This document shows positions 14,501 to 23,087 of a stretch of 64,000 nucleotides of DNA, in pieces. This stretch comes from Aporrectodea caliginosa (taxonomy: Eukaryota > Annelida > Clitellata > Crassiclitellata > Lumbricidae). A model generated the notes under the pieces. That model worked only from the letters and a program-made list of their open reading frames with translations. It was not told where the DNA came from and searched no databases. Position 1 is the stretch's first letter. Every line of letters begins with the position of its first letter. The position numbers were made by a program, and so were the translations under genes. The stretch covers positions 766,501 through 830,500 of the forward strand of contig JACEVL010000516.1 of the NCBI GenBank assembly GCA_020284085.1, given 5' to 3'.

Positions 14501-17500
14501 GAGCTATTGTGAAGCAGAGCTGGATCAAAAAAGACAATATTTAATGCAATCTTTTCCCAACATCCCTTCAACTGAACGAGTTGAAATTGGCTGGCTGCTT
14601 TTGATTTGCAAAGGTCAACTCACCACCAGTCAGTCACCCAGTTTGGAGACCACCAGGACTTGAGCACCAAGAACCTCTGAAGTCTCGGTCCAAGGTCCAT
14701 TCGAAACTCCTTTAACAGTATAACCATCAACTTCTCAAAGATCAAGCTCAAACAGATGAAGCCATCAAGGATTAAGTCCGATTAGATGAAGCCATAAAAT
14801 CTTAAGCTCAAACAGAACAAGATATCCAAGATAAAGCCAAAATAGATCAAGCCCTCAAAAATCAAGCCCAAACAGATCAAACCATCAAAGATCAAGTCCA
14901 ATTAGATGAAGCCATCAAAGATCAAGCCCAATTAGATGAAGATCAAGTCCAATTAGATGAAACCATCAAAGATCAAACTCAAACAGATAGGCCAGTAAAG
15001 ATTAAAACAAGAGATTGAGAAAAAATCAAGCTGGTAACAAACAAACCCAAAAAAATTAAGCTTTGAAGAACTGAAGTCCTAAATTATTTTTAATATAAGC
15101 TATGCATGTGTGTACTTGAATACTTATTTAATAAATAAATAAATAAATAAATATAAGCGATCATGCTGTAAACCTTCAAATACCAATAGCTTGAAGATAA
15201 CTTCAAATCCTGGATGTCAACGAACAACAAACAGCTACGAGATATTGCAAATAATTTAATATTAATTAGTTGAAAATGACTCTGAATATTCATTAACACA
15301 CCCTATGAATATTCATCAGATAAAATTGAACCCTGACCTCGGCATCCTTCTTGAGAATCTGGAATTGTTCAGAGTCTTCGGGATAAAGCGGTGTAACGGA
15401 ATCGAGGAATTTATCGATTGTGGAATTCAGTGGAGGTACTGGAAGACGTGGAAGGCTGTTCTGGTAGCTGAACGTGATCGGATGGTAACCGGAAACCATC
15501 CAGACGATGAACCCCCAGATGGTAGAACACCATGACTGACGATGTGGTGGCTCATCTACAAACCATTGCATCATCTAATCTATTGATCTCCATAGCAACA
15601 TTCATTCTGGAGATTTATATAGCACCCCTTCAAGAAATCTACTCATCATCATCAGTCAATGGTAATAGTTGAATGGTAACATAGGCAAGAAGAACATAAA
15701 AACGTGCGAGGTCAATAACCCGCTAGCCCCATAATGGCTGATTCAACCTTCCATTCCCTAGGGGTGATGGTAAAATGACCAGCAGTAGAACGGATCAGTG
15801 CCTAATAGGCTGCCATACAGTTATAAAATCAACTCTTGTTTAACTTGTTATCATGCATTCCTACTATTTCATGTAATCATACCGCGGTTAGTCAGTTTGA
15901 ATTGGATAAATAAACATCAAATTAAAAGTGGTTGCTTCAAGTGAAAATACAATTAAAATCCATTGGAAAAATTGTAATTAGTAACTTCTATTGCACCGGT
16001 GTCTAATGCAAAAAGGCATCAACTGATGGCACACCAAAACCAAGCTGTCATCAGGTCAGTATCAAGAAGATCATTCCGTAAGACAGAGAGGCAGCCTATG
16101 GTGGATAGGCAATTTGAACAAGGTCATTCTTTACATTGACAACATATTTTGAAATGACTGGGCAGAACGAACAGATACAAGGAGAGATTTCCAAATCTAG
16201 ATTGAGGAGACAAAAAAAAGCTTGTTCACATGAACAGTTCAAGTTTTAAGCATGACCAGAGAAGAAGGAAAAGTTGGCTAAATGTTGCCATGTTGGGCTC
16301 AAGATAATTAAGGTCACAACAAATGTATTTTTTATGGGTTGCATTTATGAGCTCTTTTATAATGGTCAAAACTCATTAATTTCTCAGATGGTATGGTAGG
16401 AACGTTGACAAGTTTTTTTATTAATTTTACACAAAATGAGCCAAGGACTAATAAAATGATTCTAAATAAAAAAATGTGAACATACACTGTTTTGTTTTGC
16501 AAGTTTTGCTGATCACAAAGAACATTTACTTTTGCCCATAACTGCAATTTCTCTAATTCTACAGCACCTAAGAAAGCAAAGCCATGGGAAGCACCTCATT
16601 CACTTCTTGTCCGAGCATTTTACAGTCAATGGAGGCGCCAGGATTTCAGGTTTGGGGGCTAAAGCTCCAAGCCCTTCCCTTTTGTCCCCTCCTCCCTGTG
16701 AATTGCAGTGATTTCCTACTTTTTGGGTGGCTGAGCCGCTAAGCCGCCCCCCCCCATCCCCTCTGGCGCCGCCACTGTTTACAGTGCATCAGACTATAGA
16801 CTATAGTGACACATCTTGGGTGTAAACATAGAAAAAACTGCCTAAATGTATAACCTTACCTTACCTTACATGAAATAAACTGTCCTATCAAAAGAGAAAC
16901 ATCAGCTTACACATCCATCCTCGATAGGAGAGCAGAATCCTAAGCAGCCATCTTCTCGTGAACATGAGAAGACCAAAGAATATGATGCCTCCACCGCTCG
17001 ATACTATGAACAGTCGTAGATAGTACGGAATTCCTATCAAAGATACACATCGTTACATCAGAACATCAATAGCGCATTGGATAACACACTGGCATGGAGA
17101 GCGAGAGGTGAAAGGGCTCAGATTGCAGGCTCAATCAATCAATCAATGGCCTCCTTCAAGATATCTACTCAGATATGAATGGTATGGTGACAAGGCTGTC
17201 TGTTCTGTTAATGATAAGAGTTATTGGTCATTTGTGTTCTTGGAATTGTTTCAATTGCATAACTGTACACTGTAACCGGTTGCGGTTTGTCAACCGATTG
17301 TTTCAATAAACGAAAATATTATTATTATTACAGCACTGACACTCTGATGGCCTCCTTGTATCTGCCCCTGATGGGGTTCATCTGAAACGTCTGAATCTGC
17401 TAACAGTGGTCGTAAAGGTTTCCCATAAGAAAAGAACATCTATAGGTCTTACCAAATTGCATGCTACATGTGCAAAATTGTGACATTAACTCCATCTTCA

Positions 17501-19604
17501 GTGTTTGACAGATAACGTCCTTCTCCAAAAACATCATTCTCGGTCTTCCTCTTGTCTTCTTGCCCTCCAGTCTTCCCTCAGTTCTTGCCCTCCAGTCTTC
17601 CCTCAGTTCTTAGCCCTCCAGTCTTCCCTCAGTTCTTAGCCCTCCAGTCTTCCCTCAGTTCTTAGCCCTCCAGTCTTCCCTCAGTTCTTAGCCCTCCAGT
17701 CTTCCAGTTCTTAGCCCTCCAGTCCCTCAGTTCTTGCCCTCCAGTCTTCCCTCAGTCTTAGCCCTCCAGTCTTCCCTCAGTTCTTAGCCCTCCAGTCTTC
17801 CCTCAGTTCTTAGCCCTCCAGTCTTCCCTCAGTTCTTTAATAGGAGGAGTCTCCCCTCATAATGTGGCCCAACCATTTTCTCTGTCGGCTTCTTATTATT
17901 CCTATCAGAAATCTAGGAATATTCAATTCATTTATTTGAACAAGTACACATGCTGCAATGACTAAAATATCTGTTTATCACTATCCTGCATATCCTTCTG
18001 CCCTGGAAGGGATTTGAATCTCTGACCTAAAGGTAACATTCCCAATGTTACGCTACAATAACAGACACATACTACTGCTCATTTTGCCAACGCCATCTGG
18101 CGAATGAAAGGCTGAGTCGACCTTTGGGAGGGCAGCGAGAAGCGATCCCGCATCCGTGTTAATCTGCTCTTCGTGCCAGAGTGTTACCATTACCCTGTTT
18201 GCATGCACGCATGTATTTATGTATGTCAATCAATCAATCAGCCGTTTATTGATTCAACAACAACAGAAGACTTACAGGAAATAATCAACAATAAATCATT
18301 TTCGAATTTAATCTGCTGTTGCCGTCAACATGACAGCCCTAAAGGATAAAATAATCTGCTATTGCAGGGCTGCCCCGTTTCCATGTTACAGTTACAGATG
18401 GCTAGACGATTTTTATGATCAATATGATTGTAGAAAATTAAAGTTAAATAACAGTGTATGTATATATGTATGTATATATGTATGTAGGTATGTATGTATT
18501 TATGTTATAAAATTGATATATCACTCTCCGATTATAACTTTTCTGCAGTCCATTATGCAGCCATGGGTATGAAGTGTTATCAACTTCTGAACTTCATTTT
18601 CTTACCCTCAGCATAAGAGGGCAGGTGGCCAGTAGTTTCCCTCGCTGCGTGAATCCTGAAACAACCTTCTGCCACGAATGACTTGAGCCACAAGCTTTCG
18701 ACTGACAGTCCGGCACACATATCACTAGACTAGCAAGCAACCCAGATGATAAATTCAGTAATGCTGAATACCTTGGTGAATGTGAAGTCTTTCAGCAAGT
18801 GACCAGATGCGTGTGTTAACTGGCCGAAGGACCTTAGCATCGCTGGCAAGAGAACTGGATAACACAGCAACGCCAACACCGAGGTTATAGACAGACGTTG
18901 GCCACAAGCCATTGCGGACCATATTCCTACGAAAGAAAATGCACAACATTCTCAACTGGAAACAAACATCCATGTGTCTTCATATAATATGTATGTATAT
19001 ATATATATATATATATACATATATATACTTGCACACATACATAAATACATGCATAAATACAGGCTGGTAAATAGTTTTAAATAACCAAGAATCCCAGGTA
19101 AACTTGCGCTTATGGGGTCCCGAATAATGACACCCATATTCAAGGGAAGCATGTATTATAATCAGCCTATTTCAATGGAAGAAGTTTAGCACTAATGGCG
19201 TCGTGAGGGTCGGTTAGGGTCAGGTTAAGCGTCGTGAGGGTCGATTAGGGTCAGGGTTTGTGTTGTCATTAGAAAAGCTTCAAAATCGGGACCCCTAAAG
19301 CGCAAGTTTACCAATTCAAATATTAACAAATAAAGGACCAGGTCAAGAATAACCGGAGGTAACTGCATATTGCATATAAAAAATTTGAGAAAAAACAAGA
19401 TTTTTGGCCCGAGCATAGTGCTCAGTCATATGACTGGTCTCTTGTAAGTACAGTACTATGCACATAAACAATGGTAAACCTAAATCTAAAGAAACCCTTG
19501 ACGGCCGATCGTCTCCATTCGCGGGCGAAGTCATTCCACGTATTTCGGTCCAACTCGAGCTCGACAATCCGTGGCTGAGAGACAGCACTCCTCGCCTCCG
19601 CCAT
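2568..19604 (-). CDS. CPT1: Carnitine O-palmitoyltransferase 1 (17 exons)
   Basis: CPT1 moves long-chain acyl groups from CoA to carnitine at the outer mitochondrial membrane, the controlling step of fatty-acid import. Coding exons, 5' to 3': 19604-19480, 18926-18772, 17033-16911, 15555-15338, 14709-14624, 14194-14090, 13711-13579, 12770-12722, 11310-11181, 9549-9410, 8559-8360, 7554-7404, 6121-6050, 5177-5014, 4417-4261, 3768-3652, 2756-2568. They sum to about 770 aa, the usual CPT1 length. The start begins [11 protein letters not shown], like vertebrate CPT1. Two membrane segments lie near residues 50-70 and 100-120. The catalytic His is about residue 469 in [12 protein letters not shown]. 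Family signatures [17 protein letters not shown] and [10 protein letters not shown] are in exons 15 and 16. All junctions are GT-AG and phase-consistent except that exon 7 has one extra base. CPT1 fits better than CPT2 because of the N-terminal domain with two membrane segments. Whether this copy is functional depends on exon 7. Confidence 0.93.
2886..3137 (-). mobile_element. tRNA-derived SINE, family A
   Basis: On the minus strand it begins with an A box in TAGTGTAGTGGTTAGC and a B box GGTTCAAATCC, then a body shared with copies at 10624-10913, 18560-18735 and 52486-52735. It lies in the last CPT1 intron. Confidence 0.85.
3357..3520 (+). mobile_element. tRNA-derived SINE, family D
   Basis: Has a tRNA-like head (AAATTGGTTAGAGCTC, GGAGAATACGGGTTTGAGTC) followed by a CTTGAGCAAGTTCTTCACTC body. 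A related copy is at 8096-8196 on the minus strand. Confidence 0.65.
4789..4867. repeat. 26-bp tandem repeat, 3 copies
   Basis: Three nearly perfect copies of ATGACTTCTATAGTTAATCT followed by AATCTA, in a CPT1 intron. Confidence 0.9.
5385..5545 (-). mobile_element. L2-like LINE 3' fragment
   Basis: The minus-strand translation includes [17 protein letters not shown] and FYSSLKSFV, the typical C-terminal end of L2-type reverse transcriptase proteins, and then the CTCAGAGG-like 3' UTR. It lies between CPT1 exons 13 and 14. Confidence 0.6.
6200..6268. mobile_element. Short TTAA-type MITE, copy 3 (diverged)
   Basis: AACCTGAACGACAAG and CTCGTTGTTAAAGTA ends around TTTCCCAGTCACTTTTAGTA, matching the copies at 13050 and 28194. 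TTAA flanks are lost. Confidence 0.5.
6735..6960 (-). mobile_element. Interspersed repeat, probable LINE 3' end
   Basis: The CATCATCATCAG start and following about 200 bp recur at 44917-45125 and, in part, at 31685-31745. The direction is inferred from the simple-repeat tail. The family is unknown. Confidence 0.45.
7122..7205 (+). mobile_element. tRNA-like SINE head
   Basis: Reads as a tRNA-like block with TAGTCTATTGGATAGC as A box and GGTTCAAACCTCC as B box. Only one copy is seen, so this is a weak call. Confidence 0.4.
8096..8196 (-). mobile_element. tRNA-derived SINE, family D (partial)
   Basis: The minus strand reads GGTGGTCGATTGGTTAGAGC and GGAGAATACGGGTTCGAGC, matching the family D head at 3357. 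Confidence 0.6.
9826..10012 (-). mobile_element. SINE-B copy (5' truncated)
   Basis: A reversed SINE-B running from the B box (GTACCGAGTTCGAGTTCC) to the (TTA)n tail, in a CPT1 intron. Confidence 0.75.
10535..10975 (-). mobile_element. SINE-A copy interrupted by another SINE-A
   Basis: Two outer pieces (10535-10632 and 10914-10975) are parts of one minus-strand SINE-A. They are split by the plus-strand copy and flanked by the direct repeat CTAAGGGGT. Confidence 0.7.
10624..10922 (+). mobile_element. SINE-A insertion with 9-bp target duplication
   Basis: A box GTGTAGTGATTAGCG, B box GGTTCAAATCCCC, then the family body. It is bounded by CTAAGGGGT at 10624-10632 and 10914-10922. Confidence 0.75.
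11690..12260 (+). mobile_element. LINE 3' fragment (RT C-terminal part)
   Basis: Encodes [17 protein letters not shown], then [20 protein letters not shown], then in another frame [20 protein letters not shown]. This is the C-terminal region of a non-LTR retrotransposon protein, frameshifted and lacking EN and RT. The 3' UTR holds TGTAACCGGTTGCGG and TTGTCAACC followed by AATAAACGAA, a tail shared with the SINE at 17072-17336. It lies in the intron between CPT1 exons 8 and 9. Confidence 0.75.
12410..12610 (-). mobile_element. L2-like LINE 3' fragment
   Basis: The minus-strand translation [17 protein letters not shown], preceded by [13 protein letters not shown], is the usual end of L2-type RT proteins. 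Confidence 0.6.
13050..13118. mobile_element. Short TTAA-flanked MITE, copy 1
   Basis: TTAA is followed by CACTTTAACGACGAG, a core AAAAGCAACTGGGAAACCAA and the inverted end. It is related to 28194-28256 and 6200-6268. Confidence 0.6.
13152..13484. mobile_element. hAT-like element containing a CPT1 exon copy
   Basis: Bounded by the 8-bp duplication CTCTAGAA (13144-13151 and 13485-13492). Ends CCGTGCTGTCCAACC and, inverted, CAGTGCTTTACAACC match at 12 of 15 bases. Inside each end is a GGCCGC or GGCGGGCCAC block typical of hAT non-autonomous elements. The middle is a decayed copy of CPT1 exon 7 with some of its intron. No transposase is present. Confidence 0.65.
13259..13389 (-). pseudogene. 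Second, decayed copy of CPT1 exon 7
   Basis: About 320 bp 3' of exon 7 in transcription order, this stretch repeats most of it, including the splice-proximal ends: the donor-side GTAGAG and the same AGCTGCCAGCACGATC start. It is 131 nt long. Relative to exon 7 it has a one-base gain and a two-base loss upstream of HESLP. From there to MAQYERLF it stays open, but the conserved TIPLC motif is replaced. It lies wholly inside a hAT-like element (13152-13484), so it looks like a captured or duplicated exon rather than an alternative exon. Confidence 0.75.
13579..13711 (-). other. CPT1: CPT1 exon 7 with a +1 frameshift
   Basis: This exon starts in frame after exon 6 and reads [20 protein letters not shown]. 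It then shifts by one base near the codons for LPA and continues as [18 protein letters not shown] in the next frame. NTIPLC matches the conserved CPT1 segment, so both halves are clearly the right exon. It is 133 nt long, and 132 would join exons 6 and 8 in frame. The donor (GTAGAC on the minus strand) and the acceptor CAG are intact. The extra base could be a sequencing or assembly error, an allele, or a real lesion. Confidence 0.85.
14735..15010. repeat. About 30-bp tandem repeat, roughly 9 copies
   Basis: Degenerate repeats of GATCAAGCCCAAACAGATCA plus about 10 bases, in the intron between CPT1 exons 4 and 5. Confidence 0.8.
16627..16777. mobile_element. hAT-like MITE in CPT1 intron 3
   Basis: 151 bp with the 8-bp duplication TTTACAGT on both sides. 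Ends are CAATGGAGGCGCCAG and, inverted, CAGTGGCGGCGCCAG. Non-coding. Confidence 0.8.
17072..17336 (+). mobile_element. SINE-B variant with LINE-type tail
   Basis: The SINE-B tRNA head (GCATTGGATAACACACTGGC) and body are present, but the 3' end is TGTAACCGGTTGCGG, TTTGTCAACCG and AATAAACGAA before (TTA)n. That tail matches the LINE fragment at 11690-12260. About 17150-17200 has foreign sequence. Confidence 0.65.
17558..17836. repeat. About 25-bp minisatellite, roughly 11 copies
   Basis: Copies of GCCCTCCAGTCTTCCCTCAG plus about five bases, with small length differences, in a CPT1 intron. Confidence 0.92.
18560..18735 (-). mobile_element. SINE-A copy (diverged)
   Basis: GCCATGGGTATGAAGTGTTA and the TTCATTTTCTTA body of family A are present. 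The tRNA end, near 18700-18730, is degenerate. Confidence 0.6.
19097..19312. mobile_element. MITE with about 25-bp inverted ends, CPT1 intron 1
   Basis: Left end GGTAAACTTGCGCTTATGGG and the inverted right end GGTAAACTTGCGCTTTAGGG both continue GTCCCGA-like. The interior has a 31-bp direct repeat GCGTCGTGAGGGTCGGTTAG... with TTAGGG words. No clear target duplication. Superfamily unknown. Confidence 0.7.
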
Positions 19605-20197
19605 TATTATTATTTTTGAACGTTAATAATGACGCTTTTCACTTCGCTCTCGCTCAGACTACACCGATGACCAGTGCGACCACTCTCCATTTTCTGAAAT
19701 CCCAAGCTCTTGCCATAAAAATCCCAAGATTGGCCAAAACTGTACCAAAAAATCCCAAGTTGCCGAAAAGAAAAAAGTTGTGAGGAAATATGAAATGGGT
19801 TTGAACTTTTAACAATCACAATTATTCAAAAAATGCCTAGTTAAGAATTCGCAAAGAAAAAACTCGAGCATAACATTGAATTAACAATGGTTACAGGTTA
19901 CAATAATGATAAACGTCTTTCAGACTGAGCGAGTTTTTCTAATCTGATTTGCTGCCACTGTTGCAAAGTACGGTAAAAACTAGTCTACAGACTAGTTTTT
20001 AAGGTCTGGGGCCGCGTGTGTGAGATAGACTAAAAGGGTCGTATCTCTAGGCCGAGACTAGATTTGGCTGTAAGCCGGCCTAGCCAATTAGATTGGTGTG
20101 CATGAAGACGTCGCAACCCGCTTGCGCCCGACTACGGGTACGCCTGCGAACAGCCAGGCGTAAAGTCCTTAGGCCGTCTTTGTGAACGAATTTGAAG

Positions 20198-20323
20198 ATG
20201 GCGGCTGTTGCGATTCGTCGGTTTAACAGAATTGTTAGACGCCAAAGAGCGTTTAGGGATCGCCGAAATCCACCCGAATCGTTCTCGGCCGATGAACTTT
20301 ACGACAATATCACGAATTGTTAA
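20198..20323 (+). pseudogene. Fragment like the N-terminus of a Harbinger transposase
   Basis: 41 codons reading MAAVAIRRFNRIVRRQRAFR, then NPPESFSADELYDN and a stop. The Arg-rich start followed by FRDR.NP.ES and DELYD resembles the N-terminus of Harbinger-type nucleases. No catalytic domain follows. The call rests on resemblance and position inside Harbinger-like ends. Confidence 0.45.
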
Positions 20324-20531
20324 TAATTTGTGACGAATTTAGCCACACGATACTGTTTAAAATTAGCGTGTCACAACGGCAAGGACTCTACCTTGCCAAG
20401 GTTGAAAATTAAATTTTCGCAGCTGCAAGTTAAATAACAGTTGAATATGTATTGTGAAAGACAACCTTAAGCTTTTCATTAGCTATTTTTAGCGGGATAG
20501 TAATATTGTGATGAAACATTTGTGTTTAAAC

Positions 20532-20912
20532 CAGGGGTGCAAAAAACCAAACTTTTTTCAAAATGAAAATTTGGTTTTTTGGTTTTTTTATTTGGTTTTT
20601 GGTTTTTTGGTTTTTTGTTTTGGAGATTTTCCTATTTCGGATCATAAAACTCATAAAAATGGCATAATACCGTTCAAATTAATCAGATGCATATAAATGA
20701 AATTAACTAGAACAGTAAAACCGTAGAATGTCATAAAACGAAGTTAACAAAGACCATACAACAATTTCCAAGAGAGTTGAAGAGGCGACATTTTTGGCAT
20801 TTATAATTTTGAAATTTGTAAAAACCAAAAAACCAAAATTTGAGTTTTTTGTTTTTTGTTTTAAAAAACCAAAAAAACCAAAAACCAAAAAACCAAGCCT
20901 TTAACAGCCCTG
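20532..20912. mobile_element. hAT-like MITE, inner layer
   Basis: 381 bp bounded by GTTTAAAC (20524-20531, 20913-20920). Ends are CAGGGGTGC and, inverted, CAGGGCTGT. Both flanks of the interior are arrays of GGTTTTTTGG-like words facing inward in opposite orientation. Confidence 0.8.
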
Positions 20913-21539
20913 GTTTAAACGGATCATCTCCGATGAAAATGCGCTAAAGCAACTGCTCGATGTTCGAGTTGTCTATAAATATTTATGCGCATGCGCGACC
21001 AGCCATAATCGCATAAACCATTGACGCTGGGTTTTACCACGCCAATTTAAATTTGGCCACGCCCATTCTGGGCCGGGACTTGTTAGGCCACCGCTTGCGC
21101 CCGGTTCATGCACCCCGTTTTCCGACGGCTAACATTTTCGGCCTACCAAGGCCGGACTTGGCCGTTAGGCTGGCGTAAAGTTGCGACTCTCCTATACACG
21201 TCGGCCCTACAGACCTTAGAAAAAATCCCAAGATTGCTAGGTAATATCCCCAGATCCCAAGTCGGACCCCCAAAATCCCAAGATCTTGGGAAAATTCCCA
21301 AGCAGTGGTCGCACTGCCGATGACGTAACCAGCATAGAAAATGTAAACACGCAGTTTCAGGTCGGGTCAGGTCAGGTCAGGCCTGGTGCAAAGGTCAAGG
21401 ATTCGATCGCAACGAGTACAACTTTTGTTGACGAACACAGTTACAGTTACAAGGCCGAACTATCGAGGTCACTGACTGAAATAAACAACGCAATTCTTTT
21501 GCGCCAAAATTGTGCAGAAAATATAAACTTACTTCATGG

Positions 21540-21620
21540 AGATGGGTTATTAGCGGTGGTTCTCACACAGGTGTAGTTAGTCTTCTGAACTACAGTACTG
21601 TCAACCTTATTATGTTACTA
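21540..21620 (+). mobile_element. Solo 3' end of a CR1/L2-like LINE
   Basis: GGTGGTTCTCACACAG through TCTTCTGAACTAC matches the 3' UTR just after the RT gene at 54662-56353, without its coding part. Confidence 0.65.
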
Positions 21621-22029
21621 GCAGTTTTTACCCGGCGTTCGCCCGGGTTTTCCTCAGCGCCCGTGTATTTGAATTTAACTACATCTTCGTCAACGCCTTG
21701 GTCAACGCCTGTGAATTTGAATTTAACGATGTGAATATCTTTCGTGTGTCCCTCTGGCGAATTTACGCGCTGGCTTGAAATTTGTTTAATTGCAACTCTA
21801 TGTAATATATACTCCCATGCATTTGATGGCATTGAAACTATGACCACATCGAAACTTAAAATGTCCAAATAACGGAATTTAAAGTAAATTTTGAGTTGAA
21901 ATATAGTTGGGTTGAGATCTATAGAAATTCAAATGAAAACGTTCGTTAAAAATTTCGTATCGCTAAAGTGTTGCATTGGCGAATCTTTAAGTCCGATGAC
22001 CTAGAAATTCTCCCGTGGTCCCCACTTCT

Positions 22030-22275
22030 GACGGGGGGGTCCGGTGGCGCGTTGGATAACATCTGGCGAAGAGTGCGAGAGGTACCGAGTTCGAGCCCCG
22101 TTAGGGCGGATTTGCTTTGTAGGCTGCTATTAGCGCCGTTGTATTACAAGCTGTCTGTTCTGTTAGTAGTTAACTAGTTAAGATTGTTTCAATTGCATAA
22201 CATGTAAATGTACAGCGCAGTGCGTTTGTCAGGCGCTAAATTAAAGAAAAGATATTATTATTATTATTATTAAAT
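22030..22275 (+). mobile_element. tRNA-derived SINE, family B (full)
   Basis: A box in GGTGGCGCGTTGGATAAC, B box GAGTTCGAGCCCC, a family body, GTGCGTTTGTCAGGCGC and a (TTA)n tail. Copies at 1534, 9826, 17072, 32344 and 48436. Confidence 0.88.
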
Positions 22276-22731
22276 CAACGGTCAACGTGATTGGTTGCGA
22301 ATCAGAGCGTTGACCTATATGCTACGTGTGACGTAAGATTGCATATTTAATTAGCATGCGTGACGTGAACAAATGGCCTTACTATCATGCCCATGGTGTA
22401 AGAGACCGGTATTGGTATGTTGATATAGCCTCGTCGAAAAGTTGGAAATTTAAAATGGCCATATATCGGCGTTTAAATAAAATTGCGAGCTGAAAATAGT
22501 CGCGTTGACCTAGACGTTGCGTAATAATGTTTTGTAAATTTTTTCAAATCGCTAAAGCGTTCCGTTTCGGAGCCTTTAGCGAGACGGACAAACATACGGA
22601 AGGACAGAAAAAAGAGACTTTGGATTATATATATAGATGTCATGTTATGTAATGTAATGTTATTTTAATTGCAGGCACTCTTATGTGATAGAATACTATT
22701 ATACTTGTAGTGCACGCGAAGTTTTCTTTAA

Positions 22732-22800
22732 TAAAAATAAACAGCAGTTAATCGGAGTGCACAAATTTTGTGCACTTCGATTAACTGCTGTTTATTTTTA
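22732..22800. repeat. 69-bp near-perfect palindrome
   Basis: Two 34-bp arms (22732-22765, 22767-22800) around one base, with a single mismatch. Arm core: AACAGCAGTTAATCG. Confidence 0.95.
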
Positions 22801-23087
22801 AATGGTTGTATTTTATAGAGAATTTGACCATTATTGCCTATCAGATGTTATTACCACAAGTATGTCTAAGTATGCAATTAAGAATAATTATAATAAAATG
22901 GATAGAATAAAATAATGGCCCACAACAAAAATGGTAAGGAAACAGACCGAAAAATACTGGATGCCAGATGGCGCCATCAGTTTGTTTCCATCCGGTCGCT
23001 GGTTTCCGTGGCGGATTTGTACTGGGAGCACTTATAAAACTTAGTTTTATTTGCATTTCCATTAAGATTTATGATTAATTGAATGAA

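Larger units (their letters stand above)
20003..21215 (+). mobile_element. PIF/Harbinger-like element, middle layer
   Basis: Inverted ends GGTCTGGGGCCGCGTGTG and GGTCTGTAGGGCCGACGTGT with a TTAA/TTA context; the expected 3-bp duplication is imperfect (TAA against TTA). It carries the short frame at 20198-20323 and is interrupted by a hAT MITE at 20532-20912. Confidence 0.6.
19672..21316. mobile_element. hAT-like element, outer layer of a nest
   Basis: Bounded by the 8-bp duplication CCGATGAC (19664-19671, 21317-21324). Inverted ends start CAGTGCGACCACT. Next to each end are repeated AATCCCAAG words. Most of its 1645 bp is taken up by a Harbinger-like insertion. It lies between the CPT1 start codon and the THAP gene, 68 bp from the CPT1 ATG. 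Confidence 0.85.

Noticed and set aside
19200..19262. Interstitial telomere
   Set aside because: TTAGGG words occur only inside two 31-bp repeats of a MITE and are not in a (TTAGGG)n array.
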